Source: CAILHX01 sp046155285 (GTDB lineage Bacteria; Pseudomonadota; Gammaproteobacteria; Burkholderiales; Methylophilaceae). Taken from it: 64,000 nt of DNA. The stretch is from assembly GCA_046155285.1 (NCBI GenBank), contig JBJXEA010000024.1, positions 1 through 64,000 on the forward strand. The letters are read 5' to 3'. Below the pieces are notes generated by a model. That model saw only the letters and a program-made list of their open reading frames with translations. It had not been told where the DNA came from and did no database searches. The position numbers were made by a program, and so were the translations under genes. This document shows, piece by piece, positions 1 to 8,741 of the stretch. The number at the start of each line of letters is the position of its first letter. Within the stretch, counting starts at the first letter, position 1.

Positions 1-140
1 ACATGAGGGGTTCTCCTGAAAGAGTGGTTGGGTCGTACTGCCTACACTATCAGTTTTGCTCTTCATGTCCGCCTCTTATTCTAAAGAGAATTGGAGGGAG
101 TGGTGCGGTTGGGAGTTGAATCCACCTTTTACCCAACAAT

Positions 141-161
141 AAATGGGGTCAGACTCCATTT
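141..161. repeat. Short REP-like hyphenated palindrome
   Basis: A 21-bp near-palindrome: AAATGGGGTC and GACTCCATTT flank a central A, and the arms match at 9 of 10 positions. Sequences of this look occur in dispersed repeats linked to REP-type transposases, but no transposase is present here. The rest of positions 1-188 shows no gene I can support. Confidence 0.4.
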
Positions 162-218
162 CAGCATTAGACTGATAGAGCACCATCGTTGATACCAGAG
201 AAATCAACAACAGCTTCT

Positions 219-425
219 ATGACCACCAACACGCCCCTCAATCCCGAAGACGAAGTCATCTGCCTGTGCAGCGGTACGACGCGGGGCGACATCGAGAAAT
301 GGTTCGCGCAGGGTTTGGATATGGAGGCCATCTCCAGAAAAACCGGCGCGCTTTCGGGCTGCGCGGGTTGCGAATGGGATGTCTCGGAAATGCTGAGGGG
401 GCTTGCCGAACAGCAACAGAAGTAG
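219..425 (+). CDS. BFD-like [2Fe-2S]-binding protein (small)
   Basis: A 68-residue protein with Cys15-x-Cys17 (ICLCSGTT) and Cys48-x2-Cys51 (GCAGCEWD). This is the cysteine spacing of bacterioferritin-associated-ferredoxin (BFD) domains, which bind one [2Fe-2S] cluster. The length fits a stand-alone BFD domain. In the family such proteins pass electrons to bacterioferritin or form domains of larger oxidoreductases; the partner here is unknown. I chose the ATG at 219. A TTG at 189 is in frame and would add ten residues, but neither has a strong Shine-Dalgarno. The stop codon lies inside a twin-hairpin repeat. Confidence 0.75.
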   Translation: MTTNTPLNPEDEVICLCSGTTRGDIEKWFAQGLDMEAISRKTGALSGCAGCEWDVSEMLRGLAEQQQK

Positions 426-467
426 GGTGCGTTTCACGCACCATTTGGTGCGGAAGCCGCACCCTAC
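422..467. repeat. Twin-hairpin repeat (REP/terminator-like)
   Basis: Two small hairpins in tandem, GGTGCGT-ttc-ACGCACC and GGTGCGG-aag-CCGCACC, enclosed by an outer inverted repeat GTAGGG/CCCTAC. It fills the gap between two convergent genes and begins in the stop codon of the upstream one. There is no T-run, so it may be a REP-type element rather than an intrinsic terminator. A related single hairpin is at 41221-41241. Confidence 0.55.
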
Positions 468-483
468 AAGACAGCAGTAATTT

Positions 484-741
484 TTAACTGAACAGGTCGT
501 CCAAAGGGTTCTTGCCGCCTGATCCCTTCGCCGATACCTGCTTTGGGGTGAGTTCTTCTTCGATGTTGTCGCGATAAAAACTCCACTGTGATCCCGAGCT
601 TTTGAAGCGTCGCCACAGGTCTTCGTTCACGCCGCTATATTCCAGCGCGTCGCCGTTATACAACTCCACCCGCAAGGTGCGGGTTTTGCTGTCGTAGCCG
701 ATGGCGCGTAGCTTGCCGGCGCTGACTTTGGTCATGTCCAT
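484..741 (-). CDS. KTSC domain-containing protein
   Basis: An 85-residue protein whose first 60 residues fit the KTSC domain: a KVSAGKLRAIGYD opening, a hydrophobic strand (TLRVELYNGD), and a YSGV...FKSSGSQWSFYRDNI segment. The family is small and widespread, sometimes linked to lysyl-tRNA synthetase or nucleic-acid functions, but has no firm biochemical role. The charged C-terminal tail is not part of the domain. It starts 1 bp after the stop of the AEC transporter gene and is probably translated from the same message. Confidence 0.75.
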   Translation of the reverse strand: MDMTKVSAGKLRAIGYDSKTRTLRVELYNGDALEYSGVNEDLWRRFKSSGSQWSFYRDNIEEELTPKQVSAKGSGGKNPLDDLFS

Positions 742-742
742 A

Positions 743-1630
743 TTAAAGTACCACCGCCAACACCAACGGTATCACCAGCACGGCGGCGAGATTGCCGATG
801 AGCACCACAGCGGCCACTTCATCCGGGTGTTGGTGGTAACGCTCTGCAAACACGTAGTTGATCATGGCGGGGGGGAGCGCGCCGTAAAGTATCAGGATGG
901 CTTTCTCTACCCCATGCAAGCCCAGCAGCGTGGCGAGCAACCAGGTGAGCGCGATGCCGCTGGCCGGGCGCACGATGGCGCCGATGAACCCGATGCGCAA
1001 GGCTTTGGGGTGGGATTGTGCGATGCGAATGCCCAGCGAGAACAACGCCAGCGGTACAGAGACATCCCCCAGCATCTTGAGCCCCACTCTTAGCGGCTCC
1101 CAGATCACCACGCCGTAATAACTCACTGCCAGCCCGGCCAGAGCGGCGAGGATGACGGGGTAGCGCCAGGCGTTCCACCACTTGGCGTGATGGTCGAGAA
1201 ACCAGTTGCCAAACGAGAAGTGCACAAGGTTGGTGACGATGAACATCACCACTGCCGCCGCCAGACCTTTCTGCCCGAAAGCCAGTAAGGCCAGCGGCAA
1301 ACCGAGATTGGCGCTGTTGCCGAACATGCTGGTCGGTACCAGTACTTTGTGCGGGATGCCGCTGAAGCGGGCGACCAGCCAGGCGATGACCCCGCAACCG
1401 AGGATCATCACAAACGCGCCAATCGCAAACGCCTGATGCCCAGCGAGCACGAAGGAGCGGTCTGCCAGTGCCGAGAACACCAGCGCGGGGATGAATATAT
1501 CCAGATTGGTCTGGTTGGCGGTCGCCATCTCCACTGTGCGCCCACGGCCATAGACCCAGCCGACGAGCACGATGGCGAACACCGGGAATACGATGGAGAT
1601 GATTCTGAGCAGGGTGACGGGTTCGCTCAC
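743..1630 (-). CDS. AEC family transporter (auxin efflux carrier-like permease)
   Basis: A 295-residue, very hydrophobic protein with about ten predicted membrane segments in two groups around a polar middle, the usual size and shape of bacterial AEC permeases. The N-terminal half has the conserved NQTNLDIFIPALVFSAL stretch, followed by a Gly/Asn-rich MFGNSANLGLPL motif typical of the family. Members export or import small carboxylic acids such as malate or malonate; the substrate here cannot be read from sequence. It lies between darP and the KTSC gene with gaps of 21 and 1 bp, suggesting an operon. Confidence 0.85.
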   Translation of the reverse strand: MSEPVTLLRIISIVFPVFAIVLVGWVYGRGRTVEMATANQTNLDIFIPALVFSALADRSFVLAGHQAFAIGAFVMILGCGVIAWLVARFSGIPHKVLVPTSMFGNSANLGLPLALLAFGQKGLAAAVVMFIVTNLVHFSFGNWFLDHHAKWWNAWRYPVILAALAGLAVSYYGVVIWEPLRVGLKMLGDVSVPLALFSLGIRIAQSHPKALRIGFIGAIVRPASGIALTWLLATLLGLHGVEKAILILYGALPPAMINYVFAERYHQHPDEVAAVVLIGNLAAVLVIPLVLAVVL

Positions 1631-1651
1631 TTGTCAAATGGGTGATTTGCG

Positions 1652-2146
1652 CTACGCCATCATTTCCCGCAACACCTTAAATAACTCACGACTGCTTTTA
1701 AGCGGTTTGCTCAGGCTGGCTTCTTTGCGGGCGTTGCGGATGAGGTTGCGAATGTGTTGGATGTCACTAGTGGCGTGTAGCGCTAAAAATTCGGGCAGCG
1801 CAGCATCGTCGTCTATCAAGCGCTGACGCCAGTTTTCGAGCCTGTGCAGGCGTGCGGTTTCGGCATTGTGGTTGCCGTTCCATTGGTCTAATTTTTGTTG
1901 AATCGGCTCTGGCTCAACATTTCGCATCAGTTTGCCGATGTATTGCAGCTGCCGCTTTTTGCCGCCGTGGGCGGTGATGCGCTGTGCTTCTAGAATTGCG
2001 TCGCGCAGGTTTTCAGGCAGCTCGATTTGCTTGAGTTTGCTGACGGGCAATGCCACTAGCGCTTCGCCCAATTCCTGCAAATCATGCATCATCTGCTTGA
2101 CTTGAGTTTTGCTAATTTCTTCTTCAATTTCGGGCTGTGTACTCAT
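1652..2146 (-). CDS. darP: Ribosome biogenesis factor DarP (YjgA, DUF615)
   Basis: A 164-residue, highly charged, mostly helical protein matching the YjgA/DUF615 family over its whole length. Recognisable segments include ISKTQVKQMMHDLQELGEALV near the start, a basic GGKKRQLQYIGKLMR stretch, and the C-terminal IRNARKEASLSKPLKSSRELFKVLRE. In E. coli DarP acts in late assembly of the 50S subunit. The gene is divergent from pmbA, a pairing common in Beta- and Gammaproteobacteria, with 49 bp between starts. Confidence 0.93.
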   Translation of the reverse strand: MSTQPEIEEEISKTQVKQMMHDLQELGEALVALPVSKLKQIELPENLRDAILEAQRITAHGGKKRQLQYIGKLMRNVEPEPIQQKLDQWNGNHNAETARLHRLENWRQRLIDDDAALPEFLALHATSDIQHIRNLIRNARKEASLSKPLKSSRELFKVLREMMA

Positions 2147-2195
2147 GGTCGGGTATCATATCAGCTTTCTTACCCGCCTTTTCTTAAAGCTACTC

Positions 2196-3536
2196 ATGCA
2201 AGATACTCGTTTCAGCCTCAATTTAGACCAACTCAAGCAACTCACCCAAGATGTATTACATCAGGCCAAACTGGCGGGCGCTAGCGCCGCTGAGGCCGAA
2301 GTGAGTTTAAGTTTTGGGCAGAATATTTCGGTGCGTTTGGATGAAGTTGAAACCATAGAATACAACCGTGACAAAGGCTTGTCGGTTACCGTTTATTTTG
2401 GTCAGCAACGCGGTAATGCCAGCACTTCCGATCTCTCGCCACAAGCGCTGAAAGACACGGTGCTGGCGGCTTGCAGCATTGCACGTTATACCGCGAAAGA
2501 CCCTTTCTGCGGCTTGGCAGATGCCAATCTGCTGGCAAATTCCATACGCGAACTTGACCTCTACCATCCTTGGGATATTTCAGTGGATGCCGCCATTCAG
2601 CTGGCACGCGAGTGCGAAGCCGCTGCCATGGCCACTGACAAGCGTATCAATAACTCCGAAGGCGCGAGCGTTTCGGCGCACGAAAGCTTATTTGCTTATG
2701 CCAATAGCCACGGCTTTTGCCAAGGTTATCCCACCTCGCGTCACGGCATCAGCTGTTCGGTGATTGCCGAACAGGAAGATGCGATGCAGCGCGATTATTG
2801 GTACACCACGGCGCGTGCCGCTGGGGATATGGAAAGTGCTGCAAGCGTAGGCCGCAAAGCTGGGGAACGCACCGTGCGGCGACTAGGTTCGCGCATGATT
2901 GCTACGCGACAAGCTCCTGTTTTATTTGAAGCGAGTTTGGCTTCAGGTTTAATTTCACATTTGATAAGCGCAATTTCTGGCGGCAATTTGTACCGCAAAT
3001 CTTCGTTCTTGCTGGACTATCTCGGCAAGCCCGTATTTTCACCCATCGTCAATATCAGCGAACAGCCGTTCTTGGTCAAAGGCCTAGCCAGTAGCGCCTT
3101 TGATGGTGAAGGGGTAGCCACACAAGAGCGTGAATTGGTGCGTGACGGCGTGTTGCAAGGCTATGTGCTTTCCAGCTATTCAGCGCGCAAATTGGGTATG
3201 ACTACTACCGGCAATGCGGGCGGAAACCATAATCTCATCATCCAAAGCGGCGAACGTGATTTGGATGGTTTAGTGAAAAACATGGGCAAAGGTTTGCTGG
3301 TGACCGAGCTGCTGGGTCATGGCATCAATATGGTCACTGGCGACTATTCACGCGGTGCGGCAGGATTCTGGGTGGAGAATGGTGAGATTCAACATCCGGT
3401 GGAAGAAATTACCATCGCGGGCAATCTGAAAGATATGTTCTTAGGGATAGAGGCAGTGGGGAATGACGTGCTGGTACAAGGTTCAAAGCAGTGCGGTTCG
3501 ATATTGGTGAACAATATGACGATTGCAGGAGAATAA
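2196..3536 (+). CDS. pmbA: Metalloprotease PmbA (TldE)
   Basis: A 446-residue member of the TldD/PmbA family. PmbA pairs with TldD; in E. coli the two process microcin B17 and degrade CcdA antitoxin. Visible family segments are the N-terminal GASAAEAEVSLSFGQN region, the middle KAGERTVRRLGSRMI, and the C-terminal LLGHGINMVTGDYSRGAAGFW plus the EITIAGNLKDMF ending. As usual for PmbA, the HExxxH zinc motif of TldD is absent. I start at the ATG at 2196. An in-frame start at 2109 would add 29 residues that overlap darP and do not resemble the family. Confidence 0.95.
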   Translation: MQDTRFSLNLDQLKQLTQDVLHQAKLAGASAAEAEVSLSFGQNISVRLDEVETIEYNRDKGLSVTVYFGQQRGNASTSDLSPQALKDTVLAACSIARYTAKDPFCGLADANLLANSIRELDLYHPWDISVDAAIQLARECEAAAMATDKRINNSEGASVSAHESLFAYANSHGFCQGYPTSRHGISCSVIAEQEDAMQRDYWYTTARAAGDMESAASVGRKAGERTVRRLGSRMIATRQAPVLFEASLASGLISHLISAISGGNLYRKSSFLLDYLGKPVFSPIVNISEQPFLVKGLASSAFDGEGVATQERELVRDGVLQGYVLSSYSARKLGMTTTGNAGGNHNLIIQSGERDLDGLVKNMGKGLLVTELLGHGINMVTGDYSRGAAGFWVENGEIQHPVEEITIAGNLKDMFLGIEAVGNDVLVQGSKQCGSILVNNMTIAGE

Positions 3537-3560
3537 AAACTAGAGTGAAAGCCGGAAAAT

Positions 3561-3589
3561 AAAAAAGCCTCGCAATGCGAGGCTTTTTT
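3561..3589. terminator. Bidirectional intrinsic terminator between pmbA and mlaA
   Basis: A GCCTCGC stem with an AAT loop and its exact complement, flanked by six A on one side and six T on the other. It can therefore stop transcription from both convergent genes, and it sits between their stop codons. Confidence 0.92.
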
Positions 3590-3605
3590 CATTCAGCTAC
3601 AAGAT

Positions 3606-4340
3606 TTATTTAGCTTTCATATCGTCAGCATCATTTTCAATGCTGTCATCATTGGTTTTGCCTTCGCCATCCGTAATTTGCGCATTACGTCGTTGCATAT
3701 ACGCATCACGCATGAAAATGTAAGGGTCAAGTGCTGCTTCGTCCAGCAAGTCACTGCCTGGCAGGTACTGAGCGCGTTTATCAATGCCCTTGGTCAAATT
3801 CAAAATGTTGCGTGGACGCGGCTCAGCGTAGCCGATTGGGTCTAGTAAAAAGCCATCTGCAAATTCGCCAGCGGCATCACGTATCGTGCTTGGTCCAAAC
3901 AAAGGCAGCACAAGGTAAGGACTGCTTTTCCAGCCCCAAGTTGCCAGCGTTTGACCGAAGTCTTCTTTGTGTCTTTCAATACCGTCTTTCGAAGCCCAAT
4001 CTATCAAGCCGCCGATGCCAAAAGTGGAATTAATCGCAAAACGACCCGCGCCGGTCATCGCTTTATCAAACTTGAACTGCAGCAAATCGTTAGCTACCGT
4101 GATAATTTCACCCAAGTTGGAGAAGAAATTACCCACGCCACCACGTACTGGCTCGGGCACTACGGCTTTATAAGCCCCCGCCACCGGTTTCATGATGGCT
4201 TTATCCGCCACGTCATTGAATTTATAAATGCCGCGATTCACGCCTTCCAGCGGATCTTGATTGGATTGCGTAGCGCAACCAGCGAGCAAAGACGCGGTTA
4301 AGAGACCGATTGAAACAGATTTTAGTTGATTGATTCGCAT
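3606..4340 (-). CDS. mlaA: MlaA family outer-membrane lipoprotein (VacJ)
   Basis: A 244-residue lipoprotein with a short signal peptide and lipobox LLAGC (Cys22). The mature part is typical MlaA: DPLEGVNRGIYKFND near the start, the central FGIGGLIDWAS and EDFGQTLATWGW segments, and SPYLVLPLFGPST. MlaA sits in the outer membrane with porins and removes mislocalised phospholipids from the outer leaflet, feeding the Mla pathway. The other mla genes are not in this window. The C-terminus is acidic, ending in a D/K-rich tail that looks disordered. Confidence 0.94.
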   Translation of the reverse strand: MRINQLKSVSIGLLTASLLAGCATQSNQDPLEGVNRGIYKFNDVADKAIMKPVAGAYKAVVPEPVRGGVGNFFSNLGEIITVANDLLQFKFDKAMTGAGRFAINSTFGIGGLIDWASKDGIERHKEDFGQTLATWGWKSSPYLVLPLFGPSTIRDAAGEFADGFLLDPIGYAEPRPRNILNLTKGIDKRAQYLPGSDLLDEAALDPYIFMRDAYMQRRNAQITDGEGKTNDDSIENDADDMKAK

Positions 4341-4393
4341 GTGTATTCCAGAAAATAGTAACTACTTAATTACGACATAACACGTTTGGCACT

Positions 4394-5548
4394 TTAATGT
4401 AGCGGCGGCTGAATGTCTAGTGCCGAATTCACATCGTGCAACATAGCCATAATTTCCTCAAAAGCCCGCTCCGGCGTAATCGCTTTCATGCAGCTTTGGT
4501 GGCCGCAGGGTGCTTTGCAGTGGCAGTTAAGGCAGGGCATGTAAGCAATATCCACCTGCAAGGCAATCACATGGCGGCCTATGGGCTTGGCGCGGCGCGG
4601 GTCGGTGGGGCCGAACAGCGTCAGCATGGGCGTACCAGTCATGGTGAGCATTTGTGCCGTGCCAGTGTCGTTGCCAACGATGCAGCGGGCAGACGCGCAA
4701 AGTGGTGGCAAGTCCAGCAGCGCAGTTTTACCGCACAGATTGACTGCACAATCGCCGCACAACTCAGCAATGGCGCGGCAATCCTCAATTTCATCTGGCC
4801 CACCAACGATGACGATTTTTTTGATGCCACCCAAAGCGCTTGCCACCAGTTTTTGCCCTAAAGCCGCGTAGCGTTCAGCTCCCCAGCGCTTCAAATAGCC
4901 AGCGGCTTGGCAACCGGGTAGCATCACCGCGAATTCTCCCTCTTTCAACCCATGTTCCGCCATCAGCGCCGTAATGCTTTGCTGATGCGATTCCGCCACA
5001 TAGGGTTTGGGTAGCTCGGTATTTGATGGAATGCCCGCTGCGGTAAGTGTGGCGCGCAAGCGAATAAATCCCTGTGTATCGAGTGGTAAAGTTGGCGGCG
5101 TGATGTTGTAAGGCCAGCCAGGGTTATTGCCCACGCGGTAGCGAATACCGCGACCGGTCAATTGCAACAGCCCCAGCATCATGCGTGTCCTATCCACGCT
5201 TTGCAGGTCTATCACCAAGTCGTAACGCCCCGTGCGCACCTTTTGCAACCAGCGCAGCATGCCGCGCCAACCTCGTTCCTTGCCACGCAAATCCACGCTG
5301 AACACTTCATTTAACCGTGGATCATCCTTAAAAAAATGCTCGAACGCGGACATGGTGTTGAGGGTGATGTGTGCGTGGGGAAAGGCCGCGCGAATGTCGT
5401 TGAGCGCGGCGGTACTCACCATCACGTCGCCCATCGCACCCCATTTGATAATCAGTATGCGCTGGATGTCGGTTTGTGCGGATAGGTTGCGGACGGTACG
5501 GATGGATTTGGGAATCCACGGCTGGTCTAAATAGCGCAGGATGTTCAT
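4394..5548 (-). CDS. Glycosyltransferase family 9 (ADP-heptose:LPS heptosyltransferase-like)
   Basis: A 384-residue GT9 protein. The N-terminal domain begins LIIKWGAMGDVMVSTAALNDI, the GT9 opening with the Gly-Asp pair. The C-terminal nucleotide-binding domain has IVIVGGPDE, CIVGNDTGTAQMLTMTGTP and LTLFGPTDP. The tail carries a Cys cluster (CLNCHCKAPCGHQSC) often seen in heptosyltransferases. It probably adds heptose to the LPS inner core in the cytoplasm, using ADP-heptose made by HldE and GmhA encoded nearby. Which core position it acts on is not decidable. Its ATG overlaps the stop of the upstream GT4 gene by 4 bp. Confidence 0.85.
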   Translation of the reverse strand: MNILRYLDQPWIPKSIRTVRNLSAQTDIQRILIIKWGAMGDVMVSTAALNDIRAAFPHAHITLNTMSAFEHFFKDDPRLNEVFSVDLRGKERGWRGMLRWLQKVRTGRYDLVIDLQSVDRTRMMLGLLQLTGRGIRYRVGNNPGWPYNITPPTLPLDTQGFIRLRATLTAAGIPSNTELPKPYVAESHQQSITALMAEHGLKEGEFAVMLPGCQAAGYLKRWGAERYAALGQKLVASALGGIKKIVIVGGPDEIEDCRAIAELCGDCAVNLCGKTALLDLPPLCASARCIVGNDTGTAQMLTMTGTPMLTLFGPTDPRRAKPIGRHVIALQVDIAYMPCLNCHCKAPCGHQSCMKAITPERAFEEIMAMLHDVNSALDIQPPLH

Positions 5549-6579
5549 GATGCCAACCGCTGGTAAATGGCCTCGACCTTAGGCACTACCGCGCGTTTGG
5601 AATAGGTGGATTGATAAAGCTCTAACGCCACTTGCGCTTTTTTCATAGCCACATCGGGCTTGGTTCTGGCGGTGAGCATGGCGCTGGCCAGCGTTTCCAC
5701 ATCGCCAATTTCAACGAAAAACGCTGAGTTGTCACCCAATACGGTAATTGGCCCCTGGGTGCGGGTGGAAATAATTGGCTTGCCGCTGGCCATGGCTTCT
5801 AGCGTGACAATGCCGAAAGGCTCATCCAGCGAGGGCAGCACAAACACGTCGCCCTGTGCCAAAAAACTGGCAACGTCTTCAACCCAGCCGGAGAAATTGA
5901 CTTTTTCGGCAATGCCAAGTTTCGCGGCTAAATGCTTTAATGCACCGCGCTCACCACCGTCACCGCCGACAATCAGCCGTCCGTCTTTACCTGCATCCAA
6001 ATAATGCTTAAAGGCTTGCAGCAACACGTCAAAGCCCTTCTTTTTTACCATGCGCCCCAAGGTCACAAACGTCAGTGGGCGGCCTGAGGGATAAGGTTTC
6101 ACGGCCACCGGTGGCAACATGGAAAAATGCGGCATGACGGTGACTTGATTGGGAGCAATATGGTGCGTGAGCAAGTATTTTTTCTGGTCTTCGGTGGCGG
6201 CGATGAAAGCGCTGATGTGGTGGTAATACTTGAGGTCTATGTAGTTATGCAGATTCACCACCGCCGGAATGCCTAATGCCTTGGCCGCTTTGCCGCCTAT
6301 AAAAGCCCCGCGTGCCAGATGGGTATGAATAATCGCGGGTTGAAAAGCAGCAATCAGTTGACGTACTGCTGAACGTGCGAATGGATCCCAAACCGCAAAT
6401 ACATTCACCGTCTGCACGCTGATGTTGGGATGCGCTTTTAATTCACTTTGTTTGGCAAATTTGGTGTGGCATATGGCTTGAACCTCGTAACCAAGCTCCG
6501 CCAGCGCCAGCGACAAATCAACAAAATGCCGTTCGGCACCGCCAAAACCTTTGGCGAGCATGATTTGGGTGATTTTCAC
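5545..6579 (-). CDS. Glycosyltransferase family 4 (GT-B fold), LPS or core oligosaccharide
   Basis: A 344-residue retaining GT-B glycosyltransferase. The N-terminal domain starts MKITQIMLAKGFGGAERHFVDL, the usual GGAE donor-loop motif. The C-terminal domain has FVTLGRMVKKKGFDVLLQAF, GGDGGERGALK and the FVLPSLDEPFGIVTLEAMASGKP block with the paired glutamates of the EX7E motif. It probably builds the LPS core with the GT9 enzyme translated right after it. The sugar and acceptor are not visible from the sequence. Confidence 0.85.
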   Translation of the reverse strand: MKITQIMLAKGFGGAERHFVDLSLALAELGYEVQAICHTKFAKQSELKAHPNISVQTVNVFAVWDPFARSAVRQLIAAFQPAIIHTHLARGAFIGGKAAKALGIPAVVNLHNYIDLKYYHHISAFIAATEDQKKYLLTHHIAPNQVTVMPHFSMLPPVAVKPYPSGRPLTFVTLGRMVKKKGFDVLLQAFKHYLDAGKDGRLIVGGDGGERGALKHLAAKLGIAEKVNFSGWVEDVASFLAQGDVFVLPSLDEPFGIVTLEAMASGKPIISTRTQGPITVLGDNSAFFVEIGDVETLASAMLTARTKPDVAMKKAQVALELYQSTYSKRAVVPKVEAIYQRLAS

Positions 6580-6586
6580 ACGAGCA

Positions 6587-6716
6587 CCTCTAAAAACTCA
6601 AGTTTCGTTGCCATGCTGCGTTGCTCACAAAAAATACTCCATACATATAACCCATATGCCGCGTCGCAATTTTTTGCTCGCGCCTTGCCTTGCTTAGAAA
6701 CTTGAATTTTTAGAGG
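6587..6716. repeat. 130-bp element with 20-bp terminal inverted repeats (MITE-like)
   Basis: The outer 20 bases, CCTCTAAAAACTCAAGTTTC at the left and its complement at the right, match at 19 of 20 positions. They enclose about 90 bp with no ORF and fill nearly the whole gap between the GT4 gene and hldE. No transposase is present, so a non-autonomous miniature element is the simplest reading. Confidence 0.65.
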
Positions 6717-6730
6717 CACTCTTTACAAAG

Positions 6731-8188
6731 CTATGAAGCGAGCTTTTCAATAATCCCGCTGCTGCTGCGCCCCGGCACCACGGGAATCAGTGCCACTTTA
6801 CCGCCCCAAGACTTCACCTCTTCGCCGCCCACCACGTCGGCCTCAGCGTAGTCGTCGCCTTTCACCAGTATTTGCGGTTTCACGGCTTTAATCAAAGCTA
6901 AGGGCGTATCTTCATCAAAAAGTACCACCGCATCTATGGCTTCCAGCGCCGCCAACACGCGAGCGCGGTCGGCTTCGTGTATGACCGGACGGTTTTCGCC
7001 TTTGAGTTTTCTGACGGAGGCGTCGGTATTCAAACCGAGAATCAGCTTGTCGCCTAGCTTTCGTGCCTGCTCTAGGTAGGTGACATGCCCGGCGTGCAGC
7101 AAATCAAAACAGCCGTTGGTGAACACCACTTTTACGCCTTGCGCTTGCCAGACTTGGCTGCGAATGACGGCTTGGTCACGGCTGCAGATTTTGTCGGCTT
7201 GTTGCTGGGATTCGGCTTGCGATAAGGTAGCAAGCAATTCTGCCTTGAGTATGGGCGCGGTGCCGATTTTACCTACCACCACGCCCGCGGCGATGTTGGC
7301 GAGATGCAAGGCATCATGCGGACTCAAGCCTGCGCTCATGCCAAAAGCCAGCGTGGCGATGACGGTGTCGCCTGCGCCAGAGACATCAAACACCTGCTTG
7401 GCGGCGGCGGGGATGTGCGTAGTGGTGTCGTGGCATATCAAAGAAATACCCTCTTCGCCGCGCGTTACAGCAATGAAGTCTAGATTCAAATCCGCGCGTA
7501 GCTTAGCTGCGGCGCTCAATAAAGCGGCATTATTGCGAATATCCACTTGGCAAATTTCTGCGGCTTCGCGTTTGTTGGGTGTGAGTGCGGTAGCACCGGC
7601 GTATTTGCTGAAGTCTTGCCCTTTGGGGTCAATCAACACGGGGATGCCCAAGAATCGGCATTCGGCAATCACCGCTTGGCAAAATTGTGGAGTTAACACG
7701 CCTTTGGCGTAGTCGGAAAGAATGACCACGGCGGGTTTTTGCGAGACTTGATGCAGGGTGTTATCCAGCAAGGCTTGAGCGTCTTTGGCAGCATAAGGGG
7801 CGTGGCTTTCCCTATCCAACCGCATCATCTGCTGATGTCCGCCGACGACGCGGGTTTTGACGATAGTGCTGTGATTTTCTGTTTGCACCAGGCCTTGCGT
7901 GTTGATTTTGATGTCGCGGATGGCGCGTTGTAGACGACCGCCGTCTTCATCAGCGCCTACAAATCCGCAGAGGTGAGTCTGCAAACCCAAGCCAGCCAAG
8001 TTGGCTGCCACATTGGCCGCGCCGCCAACACATTCAACTTCGCGCTCAATCAACATCACAGGCACCGGCGCTTCGGGTGAGATGCGCTCTACTTTGCCGA
8101 ACAAATAACGGTCTAGCATCAAATCGCCCACCACCAGCACCCAGTCGGATGTGGTGCGACGTATGGCTTCAAGCAGTTGCGTTTGCAT
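6731..8188 (-). CDS. hldE: Bifunctional heptose-7-phosphate kinase / heptose-1-phosphate adenylyltransferase HldE
   Basis: A 485-residue fusion of normal length. Residues 1-320 are a ribokinase-family kinase with the anion-hole motif FDVSGAGDTV near 271-275. Residues 350-485 are a nucleotidyltransferase with FTNGCFDLLHAGH at 356-368. It phosphorylates D-glycero-D-manno-heptose-7-phosphate at C1 and, after GmhB acts, adenylates the product to ADP-heptose for LPS core. It overlaps the end of gmhA by 20 bp, and gmhB is not in the window. The upstream glycosyltransferases likely use its product. Confidence 0.96.
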   Translation of the reverse strand: MQTQLLEAIRRTTSDWVLVVGDLMLDRYLFGKVERISPEAPVPVMLIEREVECVGGAANVAANLAGLGLQTHLCGFVGADEDGGRLQRAIRDIKINTQGLVQTENHSTIVKTRVVGGHQQMMRLDRESHAPYAAKDAQALLDNTLHQVSQKPAVVILSDYAKGVLTPQFCQAVIAECRFLGIPVLIDPKGQDFSKYAGATALTPNKREAAEICQVDIRNNAALLSAAAKLRADLNLDFIAVTRGEEGISLICHDTTTHIPAAAKQVFDVSGAGDTVIATLAFGMSAGLSPHDALHLANIAAGVVVGKIGTAPILKAELLATLSQAESQQQADKICSRDQAVIRSQVWQAQGVKVVFTNGCFDLLHAGHVTYLEQARKLGDKLILGLNTDASVRKLKGENRPVIHEADRARVLAALEAIDAVVLFDEDTPLALIKAVKPQILVKGDDYAEADVVGGEEVKSWGGKVALIPVVPGRSSSGIIEKLAS

Positions 8189-8741
8189 GATCTATGAGCT
8201 CGCAAAGAATATGGCCGATGAGGATGTGCATCTCTTGAACTCGTGCGGTGACGGGCGAGGGTACGGCCAGCAGCACATCACAATGTGCGGCCAGTTTGCC
8301 ACCACCCGCACCGGTCATGCCTATGGTGGTAGCGCCCAATTCTCGTGCCGTCGCCATTGCACGAAGGATGTTGGCGCTGTTGCCGGAGGTAGAAATGCCG
8401 ATGACTGCGTCTTTATCGCTACACAAGGCTTCGATTTGGCGCGAGTAGATGTACTCAAAGCCAAAGTCATTGCCCGCAGCGGTCAAAATCGAGGTGTCGG
8501 TGGTCAGTGCGATGGCCGCTAAGCCGCGCCGTTCGGCTTGATAGCGCACCACGATTTCTGCGGCGATGTGCTGGCTGTCTGCCGCGCTGCCACCGTTGCC
8601 CATCAGCAGGATTTTGCCGCCATTTTTTAGGCAATCATTCAAGCGCTGCCCTACTTGCTCGATGACCGGAATCAGCGGCTCAAGTTGGCTGAGCAACGCT
8701 TGGTGCGCGGCTATGGATTGCTTAATGACGCTTTTAATCAC
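8169..8741 (-). CDS. gmhA: Phosphoheptose isomerase GmhA (SIS domain)
   Basis: A 190-residue SIS-domain protein with the sugar-phosphate loop KILLMGNGGSAADSQHIAAE and the second block VIGISTSGNSANILRA. GmhA converts sedoheptulose-7-phosphate to D-glycero-D-manno-heptose-7-phosphate, the substrate of HldE encoded directly downstream. DiaA, a replication-initiation protein, is close in sequence and cannot be fully excluded. The neighbouring hldE and glycosyltransferases favour GmhA. Its start overlaps the hemH stop by 4 bp. Confidence 0.88.
   Translation of the reverse strand: MIKSVIKQSIAAHQALLSQLEPLIPVIEQVGQRLNDCLKNGGKILLMGNGGSAADSQHIAAEIVVRYQAERRGLAAIALTTDTSILTAAGNDFGFEYIYSRQIEALCSDKDAVIGISTSGNSANILRAMATARELGATTIGMTGAGGGKLAAHCDVLLAVPSPVTARVQEMHILIGHILCELIDHANATA

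Noticed and set aside
7080..7712. 210-codon frame opposite hldE
   Set aside because: Shadow of a well-supported bifunctional enzyme; composition follows the antisense of its codons.
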